Origin: CAYQUC01 sp964420605
GTDB lineage: Bacteria; Pseudomonadota; Gammaproteobacteria; UBA6429; Thiohalophilaceae
DNA: 64,000 nt
NCBI GenBank assembly: GCA_964420605.1
Contig: CAYQUC010000007.1
Span: 8,648 to 72,647 of the forward strand
Reading direction: 5' to 3'
Numbering within the stretch: the stretch's first letter is position 1; each line of letters begins with the position of its first letter. A program made the translations under genes and the position numbers. Shown here one piece after another: positions 48,117 through 56,572 of the stretch. The notes beneath the pieces are model-generated. The model did no database searches, was not told the origin of the DNA, and was given only the letters and a program-made list of their open reading frames with translations.

Positions 48117-48795
48117 AGCGGTCATTTTACTATCCGGTGGACTTGATTCAGCGACGGCTCTGGCACTAGCAAAAAAAGCGGGCCACGAGTGTTATGCCAT
48201 CAGTTTCGATTACGGTCAACGACATCGGTGTGAACTCAAAGCCGCTGCGACAATTGCGACGATTAACGCTGTTGTACAACATAAAATATTCAAGCTAAAT
48301 CTAAATGAATTTGGTGGTTCGGCATTAACCGATAATAGTTTGGCTGTTCCAAAAAATGGAAAAACGAGCATTGATAACTCGGATGATATTCCAATTACCT
48401 ATGTGCCTGCTCGTAACACCATTTTTTTATCAATTGCCTTAGGCTGGGCAGAAGTTTTAATGGCACAGCATATTTATTTAGGGGTTAATGCGGTCGATTA
48501 TTCAGGTTATCCAGATTGTCGGCCAGAATATATTACGGCATTTTCAAACATGGCAAATTTAGCAACCAAAGCTGCGGTTCAAGGCAGACAAATTTCGATA
48601 CAAACGCCACTCATTGCATTGAGTAAAGCTGAAATTATTAAGACCGGTAATGCGCTGGGAGTAGATTACAGCAATACCATTTCATGTTATGACCCTACAG
48701 AACTAGGGGCTGCTTGTGGCGCGTGTGAATCCTGCCGACTTCGTGCCGAAGGGTTTAATCTAGCCGGTATTCCCGACAACACCGTATATAACTAA
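48106..48795 (+). CDS. queC: 7-cyano-7-deazaguanine synthase
   Basis: About 229 residues. It is an ATP-pyrophosphatase that turns CDG and ammonia into preQ0. The PP-loop is LLSGGLDSATAL; four zinc-binding cysteines lie near the end (NTISCYDP and CGACESCRLR). The ATG 48106 is preferred over in-frame ATGs at 48097 and 48100 because TGGAA lies 8 bases upstream. It overlaps queE by 11 bp. Confidence 0.94.
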   Translation: MVDKAVILLSGGLDSATALALAKKAGHECYAISFDYGQRHRCELKAAATIATINAVVQHKIFKLNLNEFGGSALTDNSLAVPKNGKTSIDNSDDIPITYVPARNTIFLSIALGWAEVLMAQHIYLGVNAVDYSGYPDCRPEYITAFSNMANLATKAAVQGRQISIQTPLIALSKAEIIKTGNALGVDYSNTISCYDPTELGAACGACESCRLRAEGFNLAGIPDNTVYN

Positions 48796-48935
48796 TTGAT
48801 TTTATTACTTAAATATTTCAAGTCTCACTAAGCTTATTTTTTCTGTATAATGATTAAATTCACTGCAGCAGCAATTTTTTATACTGCATCTACATAGAAT
48901 ATTTTTTAATATTTGTAATAGTTTGAGGATTGACC

Positions 48936-50213
48936 ATGATATACGATAGTTTTGCCGATGCCCAATGGACACTTTTAATCATTGCATTTGTGCTTTCAGC
49001 ATTTATGGGAATGGTTGTTACTAAAACAAATTTTTGCACCATGGGTGCAATTTCTGACTGGATTAATATCGGTGACATGGGTCGCATGAGAGCCTGGTTC
49101 CTAGCCTCTACTGTTGCAATTATCGGCGTTATTATATTTGAGTTTATAGGGACATTTCAACTTGAGTCAACTTTACCGCCGTACCGTGGTTCTGAATTTC
49201 AATGGGGTCGTTATTTATTGGGTGGTATTTTATTTGGCATTGGCATGACCATTGCGAGTGGCTGCGGTAACAAAACACTGATTCGTATTGGTGGCGGTAA
49301 TATTAAATCAATTTTTGTATTTTTGGTTATTGCTACTATCGCCTATTTTATGGTTGATCCATACAAAGAAGTTTTACCCGCAAACTGGTATGCACAATAT
49401 TTTCAACCGTGGTTAGGAAAAGCATCTATTTCATTGTCAACTAACCAAGATTTGGGCAGTGTTATTGGACAATGGTTTGGTGTCGCAGGTAACACCATGC
49501 GTTTGATTGTTGGAGCAATTATAGCTGCGTTTATGTTATTTATCATTTTCCGCTCATCCGAGTTCAGAAAAAGTTTCGACAATATTTTAGCAGGCATCGT
49601 AGTGGGTGCTGTGGTTGTCGTAGCCTGGTTTGTCACATCAAATATTGCAGTAAACACCGAAGATGGCGTTCAAAATTTGACGAGTTTTTACAGTAATTGG
49701 GAATTCGTTATGGACACCGAAGAGGGTAAACCTAAAAACGGTAGCACTAATTTACAAGCAACATCGTTTACTTTCATTAGTCCAATTGGTCAAACTTATG
49801 GTTATGTCCAGTCCGGTTTTAAGAGTACATTCTTAACCTTTGGTATTATGTCCGTTATTGGGGTTATTTTTGGTGCTTTAATCTGGTCATTAATGACACG
49901 CTCGTTTCGCATTGAATGGTTTGCTTCTAAGAGAGATTTCATCATGCACATGATTGGTGCTGTTCTAATGGGTTTTGGCGGCGTTTTAGGCCTTGGTTGT
50001 ACTATTGGGCAAGCTGTAACCGGTGTTTCGACACTTGCGCTAGGATCGTTTCTGACTTTCGGAGGAATTATCCTCGGAAGTGCAATGACCATGAAGATGC
50101 AGTATTACAAGATGGTCTATGAAGATGACGCGACATTAATCAAAACTTTTCTAACATCTCTGGCTGATTTGAAGCTAATTCCAAATAGTTTTAGAAAATT
50201 GGACGCTATTTAA
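48936..50213 (+). CDS. YeeE/YedE family transporter (thiosulfate/sulfur type)
   Basis: About 425 residues with nine or more helices. It has the pore cysteine motifs of the family: TKTNFCTMGAISD, ASGCGNKTLIRIGGGN and LGCTIGQAVTG. Thermophile and E. coli relatives (TsuA/YeeE) import thiosulfate through a chain of such cysteines. The sulfur-oxidation genes further along support uptake or release of a reduced sulfur species; this is inference. Start ATG 48936 has GAGG seven bases upstream; an in-frame TTG lies 6 bp earlier. Just upstream is a TATAAT box near 48845 without a convincing -35. Confidence 0.85.
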   Translation: MIYDSFADAQWTLLIIAFVLSAFMGMVVTKTNFCTMGAISDWINIGDMGRMRAWFLASTVAIIGVIIFEFIGTFQLESTLPPYRGSEFQWGRYLLGGILFGIGMTIASGCGNKTLIRIGGGNIKSIFVFLVIATIAYFMVDPYKEVLPANWYAQYFQPWLGKASISLSTNQDLGSVIGQWFGVAGNTMRLIVGAIIAAFMLFIIFRSSEFRKSFDNILAGIVVGAVVVVAWFVTSNIAVNTEDGVQNLTSFYSNWEFVMDTEEGKPKNGSTNLQATSFTFISPIGQTYGYVQSGFKSTFLTFGIMSVIGVIFGALIWSLMTRSFRIEWFASKRDFIMHMIGAVLMGFGGVLGLGCTIGQAVTGVSTLALGSFLTFGGIILGSAMTMKMQYYKMVYEDDATLIKTFLTSLADLKLIPNSFRKLDAI

Positions 50214-50230
50214 AAATAGTTTGAAAAATC

Positions 50231-50263
50231 GAACTTCTTGGGCTTGTTATTCCCAAGGAGTTC
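50231..50263 (+). terminator. 12-bp hairpin after the YedE gene, overlapping the tRNA promoter
   Basis: GAACTTCTTGGG (50231-50242) pairs with CCCAAGGAGTTC (50252-50263), one G-U pair, loop of 9. No T-run follows. The loop holds the -35 box and the right arm most of the spacer of the tRNA-Lys promoter. Confidence 0.45.
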
Positions 50264-50271
50264 GGTACAAT
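50244..50271 (+). promoter_or_regulatory. sigma-70 promoter of tRNA-Lys
   Basis: TTGTTA (50244-50249), a 16-bp spacer and TACAAT (50266-50271), followed by a GC-rich discriminator TGCGCGC, the feature of stable RNA promoters that are sensitive to the stringent response. It lies about 50 bp before the tRNA. Confidence 0.55.
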
Positions 50272-50324
50272 TGCGCGCTCTGAAGTACAAAGCAAGAAGC
50301 GATAAGTATTAAGAAAGATCAAAT

Positions 50325-50400
50325 GGGCCGTTAGCTCAGCCGGTAGAGCAGTTGGCTTTTAACCAATTGGTCGTGCGTTCGAATCGCACACGGCCCACCA
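50325..50400 (+). tRNA. tRNA-Lys (UUU)
   Basis: A complete 76-nt cloverleaf with an encoded CCA end. The acceptor stem GGGCCGT pairs with ACGGCCC, the D-loop has AGCTCAGCCGGTAGAGC, and the anticodon stem GTTGG/CCAAT encloses CTTTTAA (anticodon TTT). The T-arm contains GTTCGAATC. The gene stands alone between the YedE gene and a solute-binding protein gene. Confidence 0.98.
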
Positions 50401-50736
50401 TTTCTTTTTTGTTATCAATTATTTAAATTTTACTAAAAATTAAAACCCCATACTAATTGGGTTATCACTGTTTTATCCTGCAGTACATACCGTTTGTTTC
50501 ATCAGTTAAAGTTTTAGAGCATGTATGACATAAATGATATTGCTTTAATTTCAATCGTGTTGCCACTTTCTTAAAATACCGATAACGACATTCATCCGTA
50601 ATTTATTTTGTAGTCTGTCCACGTGCAGTGGTTTTGGGATGAACTATTCAAAATCGTGAAATATTGTAATGAATTTTATGTTCAATAATTTGTCATTCAA
50701 TATGATCTTGTCCTGATAATAAATCTAAATATTTAG
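50401..50736. other. intergenic region behind tRNA-Lys with a possible transposase remnant
   Basis: The 336 bp hold no intact gene. On the minus strand, around 50465-50690, are short frames that join only by frameshifts and stops, listed separately. The first bases after the tRNA (TTTCTTTTTT) could act as its terminator. The rest is AT-rich. Confidence 0.45.
50465..50640 (-). pseudogene. possible remnant of an IS transposase zinc-finger end
   Basis: Read on the minus strand, one frame gives TDECRYRYFKKVATRLKLKQ, then YHLCHTCSKTLTDETNGMYC before a stop near 50465. The C-x2-C followed by KTxTDxTNG resembles the N-terminal zinc finger of IS transposases (CxxCxKTFTDxTGT). Upstream a frameshift and stop separate it from WTDYKINYG in another frame. 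The remnant is short and the call is tentative. tRNA-adjacent sites often collect such debris. Confidence 0.3.
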
Positions 50737-51744
50737 CTAATCGTCCGAGTTTAGTACCTTGTTCATATAACTGTTATCAATAATGTCAGATGATTTTAAT
50801 CTACTTTTGATGTAACGTAAGTCATACGAATAATCCATTAACCGTTGAATAAATGCAGAGTCCTTGTCGGTTAACTGATAGGACCAGCCTAATCGTTTAC
50901 GCGCATTTTTAACGATTTGTTTACTACTAAACGCTACCCCAGATTTGTTCGTTATTTTACTAAGATTAAATTCTTTTGCGATAATATCATTACCGGCATC
51001 GGGAGAAGAATTTAAAAAATCAACCGCCATTTTATGCGCCTTTAAAACCTTGGTTACAGCAGTTTTTTTGTTTTTTAATGCATCAGGCATGGCCATTATG
51101 ATGTACCACGGATATTCTGATACGGCTTTATTCATATCAAATATTATTTTTAATTTTCCACTTAATTCATACTGGCTTGCAAATGGTTCCCAGACAAATG
51201 CCGCATCAATGACTTTTGTTAGTAAGGACGGTCCCATTTTACTGGGTTTCATTGGGATAATGGATAAGTCAGACCGTGGATTTAATTTTGCATATTCCTT
51301 CAGAACAAACCCCCGTAACAGTACATCCATTCCGCTACCCTTGCGCACACCGGCGAGTTTTTTTCCTTTTAAAGAACTCACCGTTGATAGCGATGATTCG
51401 GCACGGACCATGATGACAGCTTGACCATAATTAACTTTGGCAAGAATTCGGCTGTCTAAGCCGCGAGCAAACCAATGATACACTGGAGGCGCGCCAATAT
51501 AGGCCATATCCAGTTCACCAGCAACCAAGGCTTGATGTACTAATGGGCCACTGCTGAATGACACAGATTCAACATCAACGCCAACCTGGTCAAAGTATTT
51601 TTTCTCTTTGGCGATAATAATGGGTGCATTTGCCATAGCATAAACCCAGCCAACTTTAATTTTTTGATTAGCCGAGAACGAATTTGAAGCCATTAATATT
51701 ATAACGGTGGTAAGAATTAATTTTGTTACTATAACTTGTTTCAT
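50737..51744 (-). CDS. NitT/TauT-type ABC solute-binding protein
   Basis: A 335-residue exported protein (signal peptide to about residue 24, SNSFSA) of the nitrate/sulfonate/taurine-binding group: KIKVGWVYAMANAPIIIAKE, then ALVAGELDMAYIGAPP and GVRKGSGMDVLLRGFV. The TauA/SsuA pattern suggests an organosulfonate or related anion. No tauBC/ssuBC-like permease or ATPase gene is adjacent, so it is an orphan. It is divergent from the SulP permease gene. Confidence 0.83.
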   Translation of the reverse strand: MKQVIVTKLILTTVIILMASNSFSANQKIKVGWVYAMANAPIIIAKEKKYFDQVGVDVESVSFSSGPLVHQALVAGELDMAYIGAPPVYHWFARGLDSRILAKVNYGQAVIMVRAESSLSTVSSLKGKKLAGVRKGSGMDVLLRGFVLKEYAKLNPRSDLSIIPMKPSKMGPSLLTKVIDAAFVWEPFASQYELSGKLKIIFDMNKAVSEYPWYIIMAMPDALKNKKTAVTKVLKAHKMAVDFLNSSPDAGNDIIAKEFNLSKITNKSGVAFSSKQIVKNARKRLGWSYQLTDKDSAFIQRLMDYSYDLRYIKSRLKSSDIIDNSYMNKVLNSDD

Positions 51745-52076
51745 TACTTATCCTGTTGAGCGGATTTTGTTGTTTTGAAATTAAAGTATGAGGGGGTAAT
51801 GATTAACTGCATATAAATTATAGAAGAAAATTATTGAAATACAGCTATAAGATAAAATAGTCTAGAAATAACTATCCATGAGTTAATGTTATGTCGCTAT
51901 AGAGTACGATTATTAGTGAAAAGAGATATTTTTATGATTTAAAACGGAAAATCCATTAGAATACGCTTAACTAACGCAATTTTAGTTCGAGATACTCATA
52001 TTTGGCCTGTTACCAATCGTTCACAGTTGCGCCGTAAAACTAAAATCAGATTTGACTAATTACATGAGGATGAGCA
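51745..52076. other. divergent intergenic region, binding-protein gene/SulP gene
   Basis: About 330 bp with no gene. AT-rich; several weak promoter-like boxes, for example TTATTG-16 bp-TAAAAT around 51833-51860, and a short dyad AACTAACGCAATTTTAGTT near 51970. The SulP gene starts 7 bp after ATGAGGATG, which supplies its ribosome-binding site. Confidence 0.4.
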
Positions 52077-53816
52077 ATGCTTCAATGGCAAAAATTTTTT
52101 CCATTTCTTCGGTGGATCCCAGAACTTAAGAAATCGGGCGTTTTACAAGCTGATATTATTGCTGGTGTAACAGTTGCACTAATTCTTATTCCTCAATCAA
52201 TGGCCTATGCTCAACTTGCAAATTTACCTGCTTATTATGGGTTGTATGCCTCATTTCTTCCGGTTTTAATTGCGGCTCTTTTTGGTTCGTCAAACCAGTT
52301 AATGACAGGGCCAGTGGCTGTAGTGTCATTATTAACAGCATCTGCTCTTGCGCCGTTAGCCGTTAGTGGCTCAGAGAATTTTATCGCTTATGCCATACTG
52401 TTGTCATTTTTAGTGGGAACATTTCAATTTATGCTTGGTGTTTTTCGCTTGGGTGTGGTTCTTAACTTTTTATCGCATCCGGTTATTGTGGGTTTTACTA
52501 ATGCCGCAGCACTGATTATTGCTTTCTCTCAGTTCTATAAATTATTTGGTGTGAACAAACCAGAAACCGGAGTATTTATTACTGACGTGTTTGAAGTTTT
52601 AAGCGAAGTTGGCAATACGCATGTATTGAGCTTGTTAATGGCTGTATCTTCAATAGTTATTATGGTTTTGGTTAAAAAATATTGGCCAAAAATTCCGGGA
52701 GTGTTATTTGCTGTTGTAATTACAACAGTGGTTAGTTACTTAATTGATTTTGAAGTTCAAGGTGGCGTTGTGGTCGGTAGTATTCCTGCAGGATTACCGA
52801 GCATCCAATTACCCGAGTTTGATTTTGATATTATTAGAAAATTAATAGTTAGTGCAATAATTATATCGCTGATTGGTTTTATGGAAGCAATATCAATTGC
52901 TAAAGCCATGGCCGCTCGAACAAAACAAAGAATTGATGTGAATCAAGAATTAATGGGCCAAGGTCTGGCTAATCTCGTTGGCAGCTTTAGTCAATCGTAT
53001 CCCACTAGTGGTTCGTTTTCACGTTCTGCTGTGAACTTAAATTCCGGTGCAATAACAGGCTTTTCCTCGGTTGTGACTGCAATTGTGGTATTAATTGCCT
53101 TATTATTTTTAACGCCGTTGTTATATCATTTACCTGCTGCTGTATTAGCCTCAGTTATTATGATGGCTGTAATGGGTTTAGTAAACTTCAAAGCCATTAA
53201 ACACGCTTGGCGCGCGCATAAGCATGATGGTATCGCCGCCGGCATTACTTTTGTTGGCACATTAGGGTTCGCGCCACATCTAGAGTGGGGCATAGTGATT
53301 GGTGCGGCTTTAGCATTAGGTTTTTATTTATTCCGAACCATGCGACCTCGAGTTGCTATTTTAGGACGATACAAAGATGGCACCTTACGTGATATTGCAA
53401 TTCATCCTGAATTGGCTACGGATAAACGTTTGGTTGCCGTACGCTTCGATGGTTCACTATACTTTGCCAATGTCTCGTATTTTGAAGATGCTATTTTAGC
53501 AGCAGAATCCAATAATCCTAATGCCAAATTTATTTTAGTCGTTGGTGATGCTATTAACGAACTAGATGCGTCAGGTGAAGAAGTATTGCGTCATTTAGTA
53601 GAAAGATTAAAAGAGACGGGGGTAACTTTGGTCTTTAGTGGTTTAAAACGTCAAATTATTTTAGTATTAAAACATACTGGCGCATGGGAAATCATTGGTG
53701 ATGATAATATTTTTGCAACAGAAGATATGGCATTAAAAAATATCTACCAACGTTTATCTGAAGATTTAGAAGATGATGGTCATAGACCGTTGGAACCTTT
53801 ACCAACACCTATCTAA
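52077..53816 (+). CDS. SulP family anion permease with STAS domain
   Basis: A 579-residue transporter. The SulP signature is in residues about 25-60 (ADIIAGVTVALILIPQSMAYAQLA), and about 12-14 membrane segments run to residue 430. The C-terminal STAS domain (about 440-560) contains LVAVRFDGSLYFANV and VVGDAINELDASGEEVLRHL. SulP proteins carry sulfate, bicarbonate or other anions. In a sulfur oxidiser it might export sulfate or import bicarbonate; which one cannot be told. It is transcribed alone. Confidence 0.92.
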   Translation: MLQWQKFFPFLRWIPELKKSGVLQADIIAGVTVALILIPQSMAYAQLANLPAYYGLYASFLPVLIAALFGSSNQLMTGPVAVVSLLTASALAPLAVSGSENFIAYAILLSFLVGTFQFMLGVFRLGVVLNFLSHPVIVGFTNAAALIIAFSQFYKLFGVNKPETGVFITDVFEVLSEVGNTHVLSLLMAVSSIVIMVLVKKYWPKIPGVLFAVVITTVVSYLIDFEVQGGVVVGSIPAGLPSIQLPEFDFDIIRKLIVSAIIISLIGFMEAISIAKAMAARTKQRIDVNQELMGQGLANLVGSFSQSYPTSGSFSRSAVNLNSGAITGFSSVVTAIVVLIALLFLTPLLYHLPAAVLASVIMMAVMGLVNFKAIKHAWRAHKHDGIAAGITFVGTLGFAPHLEWGIVIGAALALGFYLFRTMRPRVAILGRYKDGTLRDIAIHPELATDKRLVAVRFDGSLYFANVSYFEDAILAAESNNPNAKFILVVGDAINELDASGEEVLRHLVERLKETGVTLVFSGLKRQIILVLKHTGAWEIIGDDNIFATEDMALKNIYQRLSEDLEDDGHRPLEPLPTPI

Positions 53817-53835
53817 TGCAATAGCGTTGTCTTTT

Positions 53836-53872
53836 TATAAACCGTGATTAATAAAAATAATCACGGTTTATA
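53836..53872. terminator. 15-bp perfect hairpin downstream of the SulP gene
   Basis: TATAAACCGTGATTA (53836-53850) is fully complementary to 53858-53872 around a 7-nt A-rich loop, 20 bp past the stop codon. No T-run follows on the plus strand, so it is either a Rho-independent terminator of poor quality or an mRNA 3' protecting structure. Confidence 0.5.
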
Positions 53873-54079
53873 TAGGGATAATCACAACTACTGTAATAAA
53901 TCATTTTTTAGCGCCACAGAACCACATTCCAGCATGGGTATGAACTCTCAAGATATTGCCAGTAATCATTCTGATGAAGCGGCTCATTATTTTATTGAAC
54001 TTATAACCACTCTTCGTATAAACCCACCACGTCATTCCCAATAAATTTTCCGATTAGATGGTTCGTTTTAAACACAAAA

Positions 54080-54106
54080 AAAAGCCCAACTAAAAGTTGG
54101 GCTTTT
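54080..54106 (-). terminator. Rho-independent terminator of the soxXYZA operon
   Basis: AAAAGCCCAACT (54080-54091) pairs over 12 bp with 54095-54106, with a 3-nt loop. On the minus strand it is followed by eight Ts, 24 bp beyond the soxA stop. It can also act on the plus strand (TTTT after the stem). Confidence 0.85.
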
Positions 54107-54129
54107 AATGCAATTAAGCACAAGTGTTA

Positions 54130-54996
54130 CTACTGACGAACACCAGGAGCATTAATTTTAATACCATTGCTCATATAAGTATGGAAATACTCTAAAGCAG
54201 TGTATTCAGCAGATTGTGCCTTAAATGGTTTTGCACGAACTTGTTTGTTACAACCGCCGTAACGTCGGTGAATTGTACCTAATCCGCCTAAAGCACCTTT
54301 ACCTTTAAACTCCCATTTTTTACGATAAACAGGGAAATGAGATAAATGACCTAGCGCAGGACTGAGTAAATTACTTCGAGCCATCATACCGGAGTTATAA
54401 ACATGGCAATCAGCACAAGAGAAGTTTAATTGGCCACGTTTAGCATAAAAACTGGTTTTACCACGGTTATAAACTGAGATAGCGCGTGAATCGTTAGGTA
54501 CAATTACGTTAATTTTTTTACCGCGAGATGTATAAGACATGTAAGCGATAATTGCAGCTAACTTACCTTTTTTCCATTTCAGCTTTTTCTCGCCATTTTT
54601 AACACGGCACTGATTTATTTCAGCCGCAAGTGTTTTGACTTTACCTGTACGCTTATTGAAATAGGGATAGTTTTGTCTAATTCCAATTCCACCATTTTTA
54701 AAACAGCTAGAATACGTTTTTCCATTTTTAAATGGTTTTTCAAACAATTCTTTACCGATGTCTAGAGCAGGCTCGTATGGAGGAAATTCTTCCATAGCTT
54801 CCCATTCCTGTTTACGATCTTTATTAATTCCGTAAACGCCATTAGAGAATTCTTGTAAAGAAACTCCAGGAAACTTCTTAAAGAAGTAAGCTCTAAATTC
54901 TTTTAAATCACTTGCCGGTGATGCCTGAGCAAGTATTGGTACTGCGCTGATAGAGCAGGCCACTGCAGCCCAACTAATCATGAGTAATTTTTTCAT
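54130..54996 (-). CDS. soxA: SoxA, diheme-type cytochrome subunit of SoxXA
   Basis: A 288-residue periplasmic cytochrome c (signal peptide to about residue 25, ILAQA). With SoxX it couples thiosulfate to the SoxY cysteine. One haem motif is present, CADCH (194-198). The cysteine ligand of the active site is Cys249 in RRYGGCNKQ. Instead of a second haem site there are Cys98 and Cys130, which presumably form a disulfide, as in the monohaem SoxA subtype. It is the last gene of the soxXYZA operon and precedes a strong terminator. soxB is not found in the window. Confidence 0.93.
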   Translation of the reverse strand: MKKLLMISWAAVACSISAVPILAQASPASDLKEFRAYFFKKFPGVSLQEFSNGVYGINKDRKQEWEAMEEFPPYEPALDIGKELFEKPFKNGKTYSSCFKNGGIGIRQNYPYFNKRTGKVKTLAAEINQCRVKNGEKKLKWKKGKLAAIIAYMSYTSRGKKINVIVPNDSRAISVYNRGKTSFYAKRGQLNFSCADCHVYNSGMMARSNLLSPALGHLSHFPVYRKKWEFKGKGALGGLGTIHRRYGGCNKQVRAKPFKAQSAEYTALEYFHTYMSNGIKINAPGVRQ

Positions 54997-55014
54997 TGTT
55001 ATACTCCCGTATCC

Positions 55015-55329
55015 TTATTTTATTTTGGCAGTGACTGAATCACTATTGCCTTTATTGTCAACCCAGCTGATTTTAATAGAATCACCTTTTTTACCGCCAG
55101 TAAACTGGAAAGAAAGATAAGGGTTTTTTGAAATTGCAGGTCCCCATTGTGCAGTCATTGCCGTAGTTCCATTGTGTTCACAATTAACTTCTTGAATGTA
55201 TTCTGCAGGAAATGTTTTGCCGGTTTTTTTATTTTTCCGCAATCCAGTTTCCATTGGGTGTGTTATTAGAGCCTTTACGGTGGTGACATCACCCTTCGCG
55301 CTAGCACGTACACGTATTGTTTTAGCCAT
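55015..55329 (-). CDS. soxZ: SoxZ, sulfur carrier complex subunit
   Basis: A 104-residue protein beginning MAKTIRVRASAKGDVTTVKALITHPMETG, which is the typical SoxZ N-terminus, with an immunoglobulin-like beta fold (YLSFQFTGGKKGDSIKISW). It has no signal peptide and is exported as a complex with Tat-borne SoxY. It lies 25 bp behind soxY and 18 bp before soxA. Confidence 0.95.
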   Translation of the reverse strand: MAKTIRVRASAKGDVTTVKALITHPMETGLRKNKKTGKTFPAEYIQEVNCEHNGTTAMTAQWGPAISKNPYLSFQFTGGKKGDSIKISWVDNKGNSDSVTAKIK

Positions 55330-55354
55330 GATATATCCTCGCTTAAATTAGGGG

Positions 55355-55819
55355 TTAACCGCCGCAACCACCGATGGTTACTTTGACATTTTTACGGGCA
55401 GCATGGCTTTTACCACCTGCTTTCACAACAGCAACAATATCTGAAGTCTTACCCATTTTGATACGGGTTGAAATAAAGCCTTTAGTATTGCTAGTCATAA
55501 TGAAATTAGCCGCTAATGGATTACCGTTCTTCATGGCAATAATACTAATTGATTCGATGCCGGTAATACTGGTAGTGATGGTTACTGGAACTACAGCACC
55601 ATTTTCCGCAATATCCGGAGCTTTGATTTTAATATCAGCAGAGGGTGTTGTTTGTGCGTCACCTAATAATGAACTTAAAGCGCTTTCGACACTTTTAGCT
55701 TCAAATGCAGATTTTGGCCATGCAGCCAAAACAGTACGAGGATTTAACATGCCAGCACTAGCGATAATAGCTATTGTACTTGTGGCAAGCGTTCCTTTTA
55801 AAAAGGTTCTACGTTGCAT
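55355..55819 (-). CDS. soxY: SoxY, sulfur carrier protein
   Basis: A 154-residue protein with a twin-arginine signal (MQRRTFLKGTLATSTIAI). The C-terminus ends in the swinging arm GGCGG with the sulfur-carrying Cys152, where thiosulfate is bound by SoxXA and handled by SoxB. The SoxYZ heterodimer crosses the membrane folded through Tat. The N-terminal RRTFLKG pattern is a good Tat consensus. Confidence 0.95.
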   Translation of the reverse strand: MQRRTFLKGTLATSTIAIIASAGMLNPRTVLAAWPKSAFEAKSVESALSSLLGDAQTTPSADIKIKAPDIAENGAVVPVTITTSITGIESISIIAMKNGNPLAANFIMTSNTKGFISTRIKMGKTSDIVAVVKAGGKSHAARKNVKVTIGGCGG

Positions 55820-55849
55820 TATCGTTGATCTCCTAAATTTTAATAATAG

Positions 55850-56221
55850 TTATAGTGAATAGACCCATTCAACGATGGCATTAATTTCGTCCTTACTTAA
55901 AACTTCATGCTTCCCAAAAGGAGGCATTACAGTGGCAGGATTCGCTTTTGTTGGATCGGCAATTTGATCACGTAACTTCGCTTTATCAGGGAAGCGTGCT
56001 TTCATGGCGACAAGTGGTGGACCCATATTTCCAGGTGCAATGGCACCTTCATATTGATGGCAGGTGAAACAATTACCTTTCTTACGATTTTCAGCAATTT
56101 TTTTGCCTTTAGCGATTAAACTTGCGTCTGCAATTGCAAGTTGGGGTAATGTAACACTTGAAGTTGCAAGTATTATCGCTACAGCACTGGTAGCAGCTAT
56201 GAAAAAAGCGGGCTTCCGCAT
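55850..56221 (-). CDS. soxX: SoxX, small c-type cytochrome
   Basis: A 123-residue periplasmic monohaem cytochrome: signal peptide (to about residue 32), haem motif CFTCH (51-55), and the typical IAPGNMGPPLVAMKARFPD and VMPPFGKHEVLSKDEI with an axial methionine (in VMPPFG). It carries electrons from SoxA. First gene of the operon, with GAGGAGG before the ATG and a promoter upstream that contains an inverted repeat. Confidence 0.94.
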   Translation of the reverse strand: MRKPAFFIAATSAVAIILATSSVTLPQLAIADASLIAKGKKIAENRKKGNCFTCHQYEGAIAPGNMGPPLVAMKARFPDKAKLRDQIADPTKANPATVMPPFGKHEVLSKDEINAIVEWVYSL

Positions 56222-56572
56222 GATTTCCTCCTCAAGATTTCAATAATTAAAATCAGTCATATTTATTATAATTCGTTTAATGCTACAAATGTAACGTTAA
56301 ACGGTTGAGTATAATCGTGTCTGAATATACATATTTAGAATATTGGTGAAAAAATTACCAATATTACTAATCTATAAGAATACATGATGTTGGCGATATG
56401 GCAAGCTTTGATCTCATTATGTTAATGAACGTTTTAAATTAGTAAATTATCATTTACTAAATTAGATATTATAATGATGACTAAAATAATATTGACGGTG
56501 AAAAAGTTAAGTTAATTTAATTTGTAACTTGTTTATTTTAGGTAAGTAAAAAATCTGAATTCCCTTATTTTT
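56222..56572. other. intergenic region upstream of soxX
   Basis: About 350 bp between bepA and soxX. It contains the likely soxX promoter with an inverted repeat (listed separately). The remaining part toward bepA is AT-rich and shows no gene. Confidence 0.5.
56265..56303 (-). promoter_or_regulatory. likely soxX promoter with flanking inverted repeat
   Basis: On the minus strand TTACAT (complement of 56289-56294), an 18-bp spacer and TATAAT (complement of 56265-56270), about 40 nt from the start codon. The 7-bp inverted repeat CGTTTAA (56274-56280) / TTAAACG (56297-56303), arms 16 bp apart, straddles the -35 box, as an operator would. The controlling protein is not known. Confidence 0.4.

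Larger units (their letters stand above)
53817..54129. other. convergent intergenic region, SulP gene/sox operon
   Basis: The 313 bp contain two hairpins, listed separately. A 66-codon frame (53844-54044) begins inside the first hairpin and is not supported by a ribosome-binding site or a recognisable product. Confidence 0.45.

Noticed and set aside
48840..48850. Promoter of the YedE gene at the TATAAT near 48845
   Set aside because: The -10 box is good, but no acceptable -35 box lies 15-19 bp upstream and no extended -10 is present.
53844..54044. A 66-codon frame between the SulP gene and the sox terminator
   Set aside because: It begins with GTG inside a perfect hairpin, has no ribosome-binding site, and the product is not like anything recognised.
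55374..55862. A 162-codon plus-strand frame opposite soxY
   Set aside because: soxY on the other strand has a Tat signal and the GGCGG end; the antisense frame has no such support.
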